The position numbers and the translations under genes were made by a program. This document shows positions 50,368-59,873 of a stretch of 64,000 nucleotides of DNA, in pieces (position 1 is the first letter of the stretch; the number at the start of each line of letters is the position of its first letter). Origin of the DNA: Mucilaginibacter sp. dw_454 (GTDB taxonomy: Bacteria > Bacteroidota > Bacteroidia > Sphingobacteriales > Sphingobacteriaceae); NCBI RefSeq assembly GCF_018449775.1, contig NZ_JAAVVB010000001.1, positions 1,054,001 through 1,118,000 on the forward strand, in the 5' to 3' direction. The notes below the pieces were generated by a model that saw only the letters and a program-made list of their open reading frames with translations, did no database searches and was not told the DNA's origin.

Positions 50368-51610
50368 CTTTCTCTTCGGGTATAGACGCGGCAATCACAC
50401 GGTTCAACGTCAGCCCCTGCACAATTACCGAAAATATAACGATAAAATAGCTGGCAGCCAATATAACGTGTCGGTAAGGGCTATAAGGTAATGATAGCGC
50501 CAAAGCTATAGAGATACCACCCCGCAAACCTGCCCAGGTAAGTATGTTGATGTTTTTAAGGTTGGTGTGTACAATTTTCTTAAAGAACACCAACGGAGTT
50601 AAAATGCTGATCCATCGCGCTATCAGTATAGCAGCTATGCCGATACTACCTATCAGCCAATAATTGTTCAGGTAGGGTAAATTGATCATCTGCAAACCTA
50701 TCATCACAAAAAGAATAGTATTCAGCATTTCATCAATCAACTCCCAAAATTTTTCAAGCGACTGGTGCGAATGCTCAGAACTATCAAGATTAATACTCCG
50801 ATTTCCTGCAAACAGTCCAGCAGTAACTACAGCCAGCGGGATAGAAAAATGCATATAAGCGGCAACAACAGATATACTCATTACCAACGCTACCGATACC
50901 AATACAATAGTTTGAAAATCGGTAATACTTTTCATCAGCCTGAAAGCGATAAAGCCCAGGAATGCGCCTAAAATTATCCCGCCAAAAACCTCTTTTACAA
51001 ATAGTACTACTGTTTTTGCCAAATCCAGTTTATCATTACCAGAGTCGATAAATTCCAATATAGTGATAAACAACACCAATCCTATCCCATCGTTAAACAA
51101 CGACTCGCCTGATATGATAGTCTCCAAATTAACGGGCAATCTTGAGTTTTTGATAATGGCGCCAACTGCTACCGGGTCTGTAGGTGAGATCAGTGCACCA
51201 AACAATAAGCAATAAACTAATGGTATGTGGATACCGAAGAGGTTAGTGATCCAATAAAATAACCAACCGAAAACCACCGTAGAAATAATTACACCGATAG
51301 TACTCAGTATAAATACCGGTCGCATCTCTTTTTTAAGCCGACGTGTATTTAGTGTAAATGAGCTGGAGAAGAGCAGAAAACCCAACATAATATTGAGCAC
51401 CGTACTTGAGAAATTAATGTGCTTTGCCAGCAATGTCAAATAATGGGCTGTGTTGGGATCAACACTATCAATAAAAATGGTGATAATGGACGCTACAACG
51501 GCTATGGTTACAATGCCAATGGTGCCAGGCAGTTTAACAAAACGGGCGTTGATGTAAGAGTAAAAAGCGCTTACAATAACTAATAAAGCAATAATCGAAA
51601 ACAAATCCAT
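50360..51610 (-). CDS. Na+/H+ antiporter, CPA1 (NhaP) family
   Basis: The 416-residue inner-membrane protein has about 12 hydrophobic segments. CPA1 signatures are LLFGALISPTDPVAVGAIIKNS and GESLFNDGIGLVLFITILEF (the ND cation site), plus WAGLRGGISIALALSLP. It exchanges Na+ or K+ for H+. The NDH-2 gene lies 23 bases upstream on the same strand, so both may be expressed together in ion and redox balance. Confidence 0.92.
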   Translation of the reverse strand: MDLFSIIALLVIVSAFYSYINARFVKLPGTIGIVTIAVVASIITIFIDSVDPNTAHYLTLLAKHINFSSTVLNIMLGFLLFSSSFTLNTRRLKKEMRPVFILSTIGVIISTVVFGWLFYWITNLFGIHIPLVYCLLFGALISPTDPVAVGAIIKNSRLPVNLETIISGESLFNDGIGLVLFITILEFIDSGNDKLDLAKTVVLFVKEVFGGIILGAFLGFIAFRLMKSITDFQTIVLVSVALVMSISVVAAYMHFSIPLAVVTAGLFAGNRSINLDSSEHSHQSLEKFWELIDEMLNTILFVMIGLQMINLPYLNNYWLIGSIGIAAILIARWISILTPLVFFKKIVHTNLKNINILTWAGLRGGISIALALSLPYSPYRHVILAASYFIVIFSVIVQGLTLNRVIAASIPEEKAT

Positions 51611-51633
51611 TAGGCTACCGGCAATTAACAGGT

Positions 51634-52929
51634 TTATTTTTCAGGCTCCACCGTTCGGGTGGCACGGTTAAAACTACGTATAATGAGCCTGTTATCGCTA
51701 TTCTTGGTAAAGTAGTTAATCATCCAGGTTAAAATAACCGAACTCTTGTTAGAAAAACCCGCCAGCGACAGAATATGTACAAAGCCCCACAACAACCACG
51801 CAAAAAATCCCTGGAAATGTAATTTACCTAAATCTGCCACGGCTTTGTTGCGGCCAATGGTAGCCAGCGTACCTTTATCACGATATACAAATGGCTCGGT
51901 TGGTTGATTGTTAACCAGGTGCGTTAAGTTTTTAGCCAGCCAGGCACCCTGCTGTATTGCTGCCGGCGCAACACCGGGATGTCCATTAGGATATTCTTCG
52001 CTAATAATTGCCGACACATCGCCTATGGCGAATATGTTTTCATAGCCTTTTACACGGTTAATATCATCTGTTTCAATACGCGAACCGCGCGCCAGTTTGA
52101 CATTCTGCATGCCTTCGGGCACCTCTCCCATAACACCTGCCGCCCAAAATACATTACGCGTTTGCAGCACCATGCCGTCATCAATTTTCAAGGTATGCCC
52201 ATTGTAGCTTTGAACGTGAACGCTATTGTATATAATTACATCGTTAGCAGCCAAAAACTGCTTGGCTTTGCGCGATGCACCGTCAGACATGGCAGCCAGT
52301 AACCGGTCTTTACCCTCCACCAGGTAAACTTTCATATCCTGCTTACTCAGCCCGTGGTAATCTTTTTCTAATATCAGGTGACGCATTTCACCTAAGGCAC
52401 CGGCCAGTTCAACACCGGTAGGCCCGCCGCCAACTACCACAAAAGTCATTAGCGCGTCGCGTTCGGCTTTATCTTGAGTGATTAACGCCTTTTCCAAATG
52501 CTGCAATGTTAATCCGCGAAGATTAAGTGCTTCGGGTACATTCTTCATCGGCATGGTGCAGGTTTCCAGATCTTTGTTACCAAAAAAATTAGTGTTTGAT
52601 CCGGTGGCTATCACCAAATAATCATAATGGACATCACCTATGCTGGTATTGATAGTATTCGATTCTGGATTTATCTTCTCGACATTAGCCAAATTGAAGC
52701 TAAAGTTATCCTGATAAGTAAATATCCTGCGGATAGGAAACGCAATAGAATCAGCCGGGATAGCACCCATAGCCACCTGGTAAAGCAACGGTTGAAACGT
52801 GTGGTAATTATGTTTATCAAGCATCAGCACCTCAACAGGGGCGTTCTTTAACTTCTTTGCTAATTGTAATCCGCCAAAACCACCGCCGATAATAACTACC
52901 CTTGGCTTACTTTTATTTTCTTGCTCCAT
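51634..52929 (-). CDS. Type II NADH dehydrogenase (NDH-2)
   Basis: This membrane-bound, non-pumping NADH:quinone oxidoreductase of 431 residues has the FAD site RVVIIGGGFGGLQLAKKLK, HTFQPLLYQVAMG, the NADH site FVVVGGGPTGVELAGALGEM, the second FAD motif IFAIGDVSAI, and PAAIQQGAWLAKNL. A C-terminal hydrophobic segment (FFAWLLWGFVHILSLAGF) anchors it. It leads the unit with the antiporter gene and is transcribed away from the alpha/beta hydrolase gene. Confidence 0.93.
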   Translation of the reverse strand: MEQENKSKPRVVIIGGGFGGLQLAKKLKNAPVEVLMLDKHNYHTFQPLLYQVAMGAIPADSIAFPIRRIFTYQDNFSFNLANVEKINPESNTINTSIGDVHYDYLVIATGSNTNFFGNKDLETCTMPMKNVPEALNLRGLTLQHLEKALITQDKAERDALMTFVVVGGGPTGVELAGALGEMRHLILEKDYHGLSKQDMKVYLVEGKDRLLAAMSDGASRKAKQFLAANDVIIYNSVHVQSYNGHTLKIDDGMVLQTRNVFWAAGVMGEVPEGMQNVKLARGSRIETDDINRVKGYENIFAIGDVSAIISEEYPNGHPGVAPAAIQQGAWLAKNLTHLVNNQPTEPFVYRDKGTLATIGRNKAVADLGKLHFQGFFAWLLWGFVHILSLAGFSNKSSVILTWMINYFTKNSDNRLIIRSFNRATRTVEPEK

Positions 52930-53021
52930 ATATAAAGATGACAGACTCGTGCTAAATGATTAAGTGCTTGCTAAAATATGTAAAGTGTATTTGTTATTTT
53001 TAGCTCTTATGTAAAATCGGC

Positions 53022-53984
53022 ATGAAAAAAATTTTTCTTTACACTTTACCGCTGCTATTTATGGCAGCATTCGTTCAAGGTCAAATTAAAAAAGTTGACA
53101 GCTGGACCGATGGCAAATACCTTAACATTAATGGTGCCAAATTATGGGTGGTAACGGTTGGCGAAGGCGACCCTATCATCTTCATTTCCGGTGGCCCTGG
53201 TGGTGCACACGTTGGTTTGCGCAGCTTTGACCCACTGGCCGACGGTCATCATCAGCTAATATATTTTGATGCCTTTGGACGAGGTAAATCAGACACAGCA
53301 AAAAAAGTGTCCGAGTATACTTTGGCGCGGGATATTGAAGACCTGGAAGGTTTACGTAAGGCACTAAAGCTGGATAAAATAACCATCCTGGGACACTCTT
53401 ACGGTGGCGTGGTGGCTCAAGGCTACGCCGTTAAATATGGCGAACATCTAAGTCACCTGATATTGGCGGATACCTTTCACAGTTTTGTGATGTGGCAGGA
53501 AAATGACGACAGCTCAAACCGCGAGATTAAAAACAGCTACCCAGAGGTTTGGGATGAGCTGATGAAAATCCGTGAGCAGGGAGCAGTATCAAGCGACCCA
53601 ATACACCAGGAGGCTTATAGCAAGGTACCTTACGGATTTTTGTATGCCTATAATCCGGACAAATTTGCCACACGTGGAAGCAAACCCTACCCTAACGCTT
53701 ATAATGCTAAACTTTACTACCAGATGGTTGGTAAGGATGGCGATTTTATTGTAGGCAGCGACATTGGCACATTCGACTATCGGAAACAATTAAAAGACCT
53801 GAAAATGCCGGTACTGATAGTAACAGGCCGTTATGACCGCGTTGCAGTACCATGGATGGCGATTAAGTTTAAAGAGTATTGCCCGCAAGCGCAGTTTGTA
53901 CTATTTGAGAGATCAGGACATAACCCGCAGATAGAAGAGCCAGAGAAAGAATTCAAAATTATCAATGACTTTTTGGCAAAATAA
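53022..53984 (+). CDS. Secreted alpha/beta hydrolase (proline iminopeptidase-like, S33)
   Basis: The 320-residue protein has a signal peptide (residues 1-20, ending VQGQ) and an alpha/beta hydrolase fold. The oxyanion region is FISGGPGGAHVGL, the nucleophile Ser lies in ILGHSYGGVVAQGYA near residue 126, the Asp in VTGRYDRVAVP, and the His in ERSGHNPQIEEPE. It is most like prolyl aminopeptidases of family S33. The substrate is not certain. It stands alone between the NDH-2 unit and argB. Confidence 0.88.
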   Translation: MKKIFLYTLPLLFMAAFVQGQIKKVDSWTDGKYLNINGAKLWVVTVGEGDPIIFISGGPGGAHVGLRSFDPLADGHHQLIYFDAFGRGKSDTAKKVSEYTLARDIEDLEGLRKALKLDKITILGHSYGGVVAQGYAVKYGEHLSHLILADTFHSFVMWQENDDSSNREIKNSYPEVWDELMKIREQGAVSSDPIHQEAYSKVPYGFLYAYNPDKFATRGSKPYPNAYNAKLYYQMVGKDGDFIVGSDIGTFDYRKQLKDLKMPVLIVTGRYDRVAVPWMAIKFKEYCPQAQFVLFERSGHNPQIEEPEKEFKIINDFLAK

Positions 53985-54108
53985 AACCATCTGATATAGC
54001 TCATGTAAACAGGGTGATTTATATGACTTACCCAATGTTTTTACCATTTTTAGTTATAACTGTCTTTTTTTTGACTGAAAACTTATCAGATAAGCGGCTT
54101 TTTGCCCA

Positions 54109-54136
54109 ATAATTCGTTAATTTTGTATCGAATTAT
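54109..54136 (+). promoter_or_regulatory. argB-proC promoter inside a perfect inverted repeat
   Basis: The arms ATAATTCG (54109-54116) and CGAATTAT (54129-54136) are exact inverted copies separated by 12 bases (20 bp centre to centre). The -7 box TAATTTTG (54118-54125) lies exactly between them. A protein bound to the repeat would block the promoter. The expected transcription start is about 54130, so the leader is about 20 bases. Confidence 0.6.
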
Positions 54137-54148
54137 GACTATTTGAGC

Positions 54149-54946
54149 ATGAAATCCTTACATATTATTAAAATTGGCGGAAATGTTATAGATAATTCAG
54201 AAAATCTACACCATTTTTTGAAGGATTTTACCGAGTTCGACGGATATAAAATATTGGTACATGGAGGTGGTAAAGTAGCAACTCAACTTTCAGAAACCCT
54301 TGGAATTGAGGCCAAACTGGTTGATGGCCGCCGGATAACTGATATAGAAACTCTGCGTGTAGTTACCATGGTTTATGGAGGGCTGATCAACAAAAACATC
54401 GTCGCACAACTACAGCGTTTCGGCACTAATGCTATCGGATTAACCGGAGCCGATGGTAATTTTATTCGCACCAAAAAGCGCCCGGTAAAAACTATTGATT
54501 ATGGCTTTGTGGGCGATATCGATGATAACTCGGTTGATGCCGAAGGAATTGGCCGGTTGCTGGAAGCGGGCTTCACTCCTGCTTTCTGTGCTTTAACACA
54601 CGATGGCGAGGGCCAGCTTTTAAATACCAATGCCGATACTATTGCCTCTGCTTTAGCGGTTTCGTTATCGTCATCATTTGATACAACACTAATATATTGC
54701 TTTGAGAAAAAGGGTGTATTGATGGACGTTAATGATGACGACTCCATCATCAGAGATATTGACCCGGTTAGGTACGAGGAATTAAAAACAAAACAAATTA
54801 TTCACAGTGGCATGCTGCCTAAACTCGAGAACGCTTTTACAGCAATAGCTTGTGGTGTTAAGGCCGTGGTAATTGGCCACTCAAACGATCTGGGCGAACT
54901 GAAAAGCGGTAAGCCATTTGGAACACGATTAAGCAAGACAATATGA
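54149..54946 (+). CDS. argB: N-acylglutamate kinase
   Basis: This phosphorylates N-acetyl- or N-succinyl-glutamate. The amino-acid-kinase fold starts LHIIKIGGNVIDN and continues ILVHGGGKVATQLSETLG, LVDGRRITDIETLRVVTMVYGG, NAIGLTGADGNFI and LLNTNADTIASALAV. The start is the ATG at 54149; a TTG two codons earlier is possible. The 265-residue length is typical. The stop overlaps the proC start (ATGA). Confidence 0.95.
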   Translation: MKSLHIIKIGGNVIDNSENLHHFLKDFTEFDGYKILVHGGGKVATQLSETLGIEAKLVDGRRITDIETLRVVTMVYGGLINKNIVAQLQRFGTNAIGLTGADGNFIRTKKRPVKTIDYGFVGDIDDNSVDAEGIGRLLEAGFTPAFCALTHDGEGQLLNTNADTIASALAVSLSSSFDTTLIYCFEKKGVLMDVNDDDSIIRDIDPVRYEELKTKQIIHSGMLPKLENAFTAIACGVKAVVIGHSNDLGELKSGKPFGTRLSKTI

Positions 54947-55761
54947 ATTCGCAACAACATATCGCTATTTTAGGCAGCGGAAATATAGGTTTATCATTAG
55001 CCAAGGGCCTGGTAAAATCAGGTATCTGCAAACCTGCTCAAATAACATTAACACGCCGCAACCTTGACGCGCTGGACGACTATGCGGCCGCGGGCTACCA
55101 GGTTACCAACCAAAATGTAAAAGCCGCAAAAAAGGCTGACATCGTTATTCTTGCGGTACTACCCCAACAGCTAAATAAATTACTGGAAGAGATTAAACCG
55201 GCTATAAAATCAGAGAAACAATTTTTAGTTTCGGTTATATCCGGCGTTAGTTGCAATGACATTCGTGAGCAACTGGAAATGAATGTGCAGGTTATCCGCG
55301 CTATGCCTAATACAGCCATCGCTATTGGCGATTCTATGACTTGCATAGCCACGGATAATGGCAGCACCAAGAATGTAAATCTGGTAAAATCACTATTTGA
55401 TACTGTTGGTGTCACTATCCAGATCAACGAAGAATTAATGACGGCAGCTACAGCGCTTTGTGCTTGTGGTATTGCCTTCTTTCTACGTTCAGTTAGGGCA
55501 GCGTCACAAGGAGGCACAGAAATTGGTTTTCATGCGCATGATGCGCTTAAAATGGCCGCTCAAACAGCCAAAGGCGCGGCTAACCTTCTGTTACAATTAC
55601 GATCTCACCCCGAACAGGAAATTGATAAGGTTACATCGCCAAAAGGCTGTACCATTGCCGGATTAAATGAGATGGAGCATAACGGCTTCAGCTCTGCCAT
55701 GATAAAAGGCATTAAACTTTCAGCAGTAAAGGCGGGCGATTTGTATAAAAGCGAGGATTAA
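54943..55761 (+). CDS. proC: Pyrroline-5-carboxylate reductase
   Basis: This last enzyme of proline synthesis reduces pyrroline-5-carboxylate with NAD(P)H. The nucleotide loop is IAILGSGNIGLSLAKGL (residues 7-23), then ILAVLPQQL, SVISGVSC, IRAMPNTAIAIGDSM and the C-terminal VTSPKGCTIAGLNEMEHNG with substrate residues. The 272-residue length is standard. It is translationally coupled to argB, joining proline and arginine synthesis. Confidence 0.94.
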   Translation: MNSQQHIAILGSGNIGLSLAKGLVKSGICKPAQITLTRRNLDALDDYAAAGYQVTNQNVKAAKKADIVILAVLPQQLNKLLEEIKPAIKSEKQFLVSVISGVSCNDIREQLEMNVQVIRAMPNTAIAIGDSMTCIATDNGSTKNVNLVKSLFDTVGVTIQINEELMTAATALCACGIAFFLRSVRAASQGGTEIGFHAHDALKMAAQTAKGAANLLLQLRSHPEQEIDKVTSPKGCTIAGLNEMEHNGFSSAMIKGIKLSAVKAGDLYKSED

Positions 55762-55770
55762 GTAAGAGAT

Positions 55771-56202
55771 TTATAATTTATAACCCTGGCGGGCATAAAG
55801 CTGCCATTTGTTATTGATCTTTTTCCAGACCTGCATAACCCCAATAGTAATATTGTTTATTTTACCCTTATCGTTAGTATCGGCTATAAACTTGTGTCGC
55901 ACAACCGCTGTGTTGCCGTCCACAACTATACGCTGATCTTTCAAATCAATACGGGTGAATGCTATCTGGCCGCTTACCAGCGCGTCAATAAACTGGCCCT
56001 TATTGTTTACAGGCCCAAAAAACTGTCCGTAACTTAGCTGATCGGCTAAAACATCGTTTAAAACGGCTTTATCCCCTGCTATCATGGCTTTACGTAAAGC
56101 CTCTACCTGACCTGCAACAGCACGCTCATCGCTACTTTGGGCAAATAAGGAAACAGTAAGCAACGAAAAAATAAGGAATAATAAGGCGGTTAGTTTTTTC
56201 AT
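55771..56202 (-). CDS. Secreted SnoaL/NTF2-like (DUF4440-type) protein
   Basis: The 143-residue protein has a signal peptide (residues 1-21, ending LFAQ) and then one cone-shaped NTF2-like domain: VAGQVEALRKAMIAGDKAVLNDVLADQLSYG and the last strand pattern IGVMQVWKKINNKWQLYARQ. Such domains bind small ligands or act as enzymes; no active site is assigned. It lies tail to tail with proC, 9 bases apart. Confidence 0.75.
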   Translation of the reverse strand: MKKLTALLFLIFSLLTVSLFAQSSDERAVAGQVEALRKAMIAGDKAVLNDVLADQLSYGQFFGPVNNKGQFIDALVSGQIAFTRIDLKDQRIVVDGNTAVVRHKFIADTNDKGKINNITIGVMQVWKKINNKWQLYARQGYKL

Positions 56203-56282
56203 TTGACGTATGCAGCTTAAGCTTGCTAAAGTAATTCGCCATCGTCACATTACAAACGCCCTAACACATCGTAACAAACAAG

Positions 56283-56978
56283 TTACTTATCTCGCAAATA
56301 ATAATGTTTAACCCGATTAAGCTGCTCATCCAACTCATATACTAATGGTACGGCCGTAGGTATTTCTAGTTTGGTTACATCCGCATCATTAAGATTGTCA
56401 ATGTATTTTATTAATGCGCGCAAACTATTGCCGTGCGCGCAGATAATAATTTTCTGCTGATCTTTCAAAGCGGGTATAATCTCATCGTTCCAAATGGGTA
56501 ACACTCTATCCATTGTTTGGCTCAGGTTTTCTGTAACCGGCAGTTGCGCTTCAGTAAGGTCTTTATAGCGAAGATCATGACCAGGATAACGTGCATCTGT
56601 TTTGGCTATCGGCGGCGGGTCTTCATTTGGGTCGCGACGCCAGCGTTGTACCTGGTCAGCGCCGTATCTGTCTATGGCGCCTTGTTTATTCAAACCTTGC
56701 AGTGAGCCGTAAAAACGCTCATTTAGGCGCCACGACTTGTGTATAGGTATCCATAAATGGTCCAACTCTTCTAATATGATATGCAGTGTTTTAATGGATC
56801 GTTTTAAAACCGAGGTGTAGCCAGCATCAAAATTATAGCCATACTTTTTAAGGATTTGCCCTGCTTGTCTGGCTTGTTCATATCCTTCGGCATCCAGATC
56901 AACATCCGTCCAGCCTGTAAATCTGTTTTCCTGGTTCCAAATACTTTCGCCGTGTCTTATCAATACTAGTTTCTGCAT
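56283..56978 (-). CDS. gpmA: 2,3-bisphosphoglycerate-dependent phosphoglycerate mutase
   Basis: This glycolytic enzyme interconverts 3- and 2-phosphoglycerate. The phospho-accepting His9 is in LVLIRHGESIWNQENRFTGW, followed by ERFYGSLQGLNKQGAIDRYG, and the second active-site His is in IIICAHGNSLRALIKYI. The 231 residues are the usual length. It diverges from the acetate-uptake transporter gene. Confidence 0.96.
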   Translation of the reverse strand: MQKLVLIRHGESIWNQENRFTGWTDVDLDAEGYEQARQAGQILKKYGYNFDAGYTSVLKRSIKTLHIILEELDHLWIPIHKSWRLNERFYGSLQGLNKQGAIDRYGADQVQRWRRDPNEDPPPIAKTDARYPGHDLRYKDLTEAQLPVTENLSQTMDRVLPIWNDEIIPALKDQQKIIICAHGNSLRALIKYIDNLNDADVTKLEIPTAVPLVYELDEQLNRVKHYYLRDK

Positions 56979-57079
56979 GTTGATGGTTAAACGTCAAACC
57001 CAAAAATCGGTTTTAATATTTGCAAATGATTATAAATGGTTTAAATTGCATTAACAAACCAATTAAAACCAAGTACTTT

Positions 57080-57664
57080 ATGACAACTATTGCACCTGTT
57101 AAGGATGGCATTGCCAATCCTGCACCGCTGGGGCTATGCGCCTTTGGGATGACTACCGTTTTGCTAAACCTTCACAATGCCGGAGTTTTTGAAATGAACT
57201 CAATGATACTGGCGATGGGTATTTTTTATGGCGGACTGGCGCAGGTAATTGCCGGTGTTATTGAAGCTAAAAAGAACAATACCTTTGGGTTAACTGCTTT
57301 TACATCATACGGTTTCTTCTGGCTGTCATTAGTAGGCCTGATTGTGATGCCTAAATTAGGTTGGGTTGCCGCTCCGAACGAAATAGCTATGGCCTCCTAT
57401 CTGGCAATATGGGGTTTATTTACCCTGTTGCTGTTTTTTGGCACCCTTAAATTAAACAGGGCCCTGCAGGTTGTCTTCGGCTCATTGGTTATATTATTTG
57501 CTTTATTGGCCATTGGCGACGCTACAGGTAATAAAAGCATCAGCAAATTAGCCGGTTTTGAAGGTATTATTTGCGGCGCATCTGCTATTTATACGGGTAT
57601 TGCACAAATACTAAATGAGGTTTATGGCAAAACAGTATTGCCAATTGGCCCGGTAAATGCCTAA
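57080..57664 (+). CDS. Acetate uptake transporter (YaaH/SatP family)
   Basis: This 194-residue inner-membrane protein has six hydrophobic segments and the family signature [18 protein letters not shown] (residues 13-30). It takes up acetate or succinate with H+. The start is the ATG at 57080 ([10 protein letters not shown]); an upstream in-frame ATG at 57026 gives an unlikely basic extension. The AHA1-like gene follows after 9 bases. Confidence 0.9.
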   Translation: MTTIAPVKDGIANPAPLGLCAFGMTTVLLNLHNAGVFEMNSMILAMGIFYGGLAQVIAGVIEAKKNNTFGLTAFTSYGFFWLSLVGLIVMPKLGWVAAPNEIAMASYLAIWGLFTLLLFFGTLKLNRALQVVFGSLVILFALLAIGDATGNKSISKLAGFEGIICGASAIYTGIAQILNEVYGKTVLPIGPVNA

Positions 57665-57673
57665 CTTGCGCAG

Positions 57674-58054
57674 GTGAAAGATTATAAAAAATACTATATC
57701 ATACCAGAATCGCCAGAGTCTGTTTACCTGGCGCTTACCAATCCGTTAACCATCCAATTATGGACAGGCGAACCAGCTGAAATGTCGACAGAACAGGGCT
57801 CAGAATTTTCGATGTGGGATGGTGCCATTGTAGGCAAAAACATTGAGTTTGAAACCGATAAAAAAATCGTACAGCAATGGTATTTTGAGGGTCAGCCGGA
57901 AGAGTCGATAGTTACCATTAAACTGCACTCCGATAAAGCAGGAACCTCAGTAGAATTAAGGCATACAAACATCCCTGACGAAGCTTATGAAGATATGGTG
58001 GATGGCTGGAATGACAACTATTTTGGAGCATTAGCAGATTTTTACGAAGGATAG
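57674..58054 (+). CDS. SRPBCC/AHA1-like protein
   Basis: This 126-residue START-like (SRPBCC) domain resembles the Hsp90-activator AHA1 C-terminal domain: YYIIPESPESVYLALTNPLTIQLWTG, SMWDGAIVGKNIEFE, KIVQQWYF and VDGWNDNYFGALADFY. It probably binds a small hydrophobic ligand. The start is GTG at 57674. It is the second gene after the acetate transporter and is followed by a terminator. Confidence 0.84.
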   Translation: MKDYKKYYIIPESPESVYLALTNPLTIQLWTGEPAEMSTEQGSEFSMWDGAIVGKNIEFETDKKIVQQWYFEGQPEESIVTIKLHSDKAGTSVELRHTNIPDEAYEDMVDGWNDNYFGALADFYEG

Positions 58055-58082
58055 ATTTTAAACGACATTCTTTTTATAAGAT

Positions 58083-58111
58083 AAAAGCCGCCCGATAAGT
58101 TGGCGGCTTTT
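58083..58111. terminator. Terminator after AHA1-like gene
   Basis: The stem AAAAGCCGCC (58083-58092) pairs with GGCGGCTTTT (58102-58111) around a 9-base loop, with further T residues after it. Confidence 0.82.
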
Positions 58112-58223
58112 GTTTTATATACTTTTTAATCCCCTTTATAATTAATCACGCTCACTGGTTGCCTCTTATATAACCGGTGTCTTATGTTTGTCAGACATAG
58201 CGTTTGAGATTTTACGCTCACAA

Positions 58224-58260
58224 AAAAAAGGCCTCCTAAGTAGAACAGGAGGCCTTTTTT
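58224..58260. terminator. Bidirectional terminator of the lipoprotein gene
   Basis: A perfect 14-bp stem (58224-58237 with 58247-58260; AAAAAAGGCCTCCT) closes a 9-base loop and gives U runs in both directions. It lies 25 bases beyond the lipoprotein stop on the reverse strand. Confidence 0.85.
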
Positions 58261-58285
58261 ATAAAAGTAGTTTAATCTTTAAAAA

Positions 58286-59854
58286 TTATTGAGTAGCCCA
58301 TTTAGTGCCATCAAATTTAAAGGTAAGGCTAGTTAACTGGTTAGAGCCACTGTAATAAGCATAAGTTACAGCAACGGCCTGGCCAGCAGTAGCAGTAGTA
58401 CCATATCTTGTTTTAAGTACGTTAGCAATACCTGCGTTGATTTGTGGCTGACTCCATGCGCTGGCGCCAGACAAGCTGAAGTCACCAAAGCTGCCTAAGT
58501 TAGTCATTGCAGCTGGTGTTGCGCCAGTGCTATTGTCCGCCCCTATAGCTGCATAGTCGTCACCTGTAAGGGTGTATTTTGCAGGATCCGATGCCGGCTG
58601 ATATACAAACGCGGTTTTTGTAGCATCGTAGATAAACGTATAAGTTTCAGTGGTATATTGACTATATGCTTTAAACGTAACCAGGAATTTTTGGTTAGCA
58701 GATGGAGCAGTATAATTAGTTTTCAAGATAAATATCAAACTATTAGCAATTTGTGTATCAGACCAACGGCTGGTAGCGGTGGCGCTATTCAATGTAAAGT
58801 CAGTGTTAGAAACCATGTTTTTAATAGCTGTAGCACCTGCTAATACTCCAGGATCAGTGGCAGCATTGTCACCAATTTTAGCATAATCACCAGCGGCCAG
58901 GGTATAGTTTACGGTGTTATCAAGCTGACCGGTCCAAATACCGTTAGAAAGCGTAAACAGGTTTGTTGCAGTGGTATTTGAAACAACAAAATTAGTACCG
59001 TCATAAGCCATAGGCATTACGCGCTGATAGGTCGTAAGATATTTGTAACTTACATTAATAACGTCACCGACATGAATTGACGCCATTACAGAAGCATCGG
59101 CTTTTAAGAAAGCGTTAAAGTACGAAGGCAAAGTGGTGCTGCTTGCAACGTCACTTGCCAGGAACCAGTTATTGGTACCGCGGTTAACAGATGCATACTG
59201 AGCAGGGCTAACACAATAGATTTTTTGCCAACCATTGGCAGTCGTAAATAAAAACGCATTGGTTACTGTAGTGCCGCTTGATGGTGTGGCACCGCTTTCA
59301 AAATACACGTAAGTAAGTACACGGATAGAGTTATTTTGTAATGGCGTTTGATAGGTTTTATATGTATAAGCCAAATAGTTAAGTACAGCTGTGGCAGTAA
59401 AGTCACTAAAGTTATTTGCTGTAATACTAGTGCCAGCAACAGCCGGAAAAACGTAATCGTTTGTAGGTGTTGTTTGTAACGTGTGAGCTACATCGGCGTT
59501 TAATGAATCTGCCAGCTTAAGCGTTGGCACTACTGGCGATGTGGCGTAAGTTACTGTAATTTGCGAGCCAGTTACTGCAGCCGGAAACTCTGCGGTTAAA
59601 ATGGTTGGAATATTAGCAAAAGCTGCTGCAGTACCTGCAAAGAAGTCTTGAGTGCTTGCACCAATAGCAGGCGACAGTTTTGAATAATCAGTAGCACCAA
59701 GTGTAATTGATGCTATTGTTGGTGGGGTAACGGTTTTAACCGTTGGAGGAGGAATTGGACCTAGCTCGCTATAGGTTTTGTCCATAGGCTTGCATGCGCT
59801 AAATACAGTAGCAGCAGCAGCAAACGCCATCACATAATTAAAAATCTTTTTCAT
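58286..59854 (-). CDS. Repeat-containing lipoprotein partner of TonB receptor
   Basis: The 522-residue protein has a lipoprotein signal (MKKIFNYVMAFAAAATVFSAC, lipidated Cys21) and a Pro-rich linker. Four to five divergent repeats of about 90-100 residues follow. The clearest are the last two: YTLAAGDYAKIG...KYL-type and YTLTGDDYAAIGAD, each followed by a W-x-x-x-QI-x-x-x-I helix and then a VTYAYYSG strand and a YDGT/FDGTKW end. No SusD-like helices are seen. It is the second gene after the TonB receptor (19 bases), so it likely sits on the cell surface and helps bind a ligand. The ligand is unknown. Confidence 0.7.
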   Translation of the reverse strand: MKKIFNYVMAFAAAATVFSACKPMDKTYSELGPIPPPTVKTVTPPTIASITLGATDYSKLSPAIGASTQDFFAGTAAAFANIPTILTAEFPAAVTGSQITVTYATSPVVPTLKLADSLNADVAHTLQTTPTNDYVFPAVAGTSITANNFSDFTATAVLNYLAYTYKTYQTPLQNNSIRVLTYVYFESGATPSSGTTVTNAFLFTTANGWQKIYCVSPAQYASVNRGTNNWFLASDVASSTTLPSYFNAFLKADASVMASIHVGDVINVSYKYLTTYQRVMPMAYDGTNFVVSNTTATNLFTLSNGIWTGQLDNTVNYTLAAGDYAKIGDNAATDPGVLAGATAIKNMVSNTDFTLNSATATSRWSDTQIANSLIFILKTNYTAPSANQKFLVTFKAYSQYTTETYTFIYDATKTAFVYQPASDPAKYTLTGDDYAAIGADNSTGATPAAMTNLGSFGDFSLSGASAWSQPQINAGIANVLKTRYGTTATAGQAVAVTYAYYSGSNQLTSLTFKFDGTKWATQ

Positions 59855-59873
59855 AATAATATTTTAAATTGTC

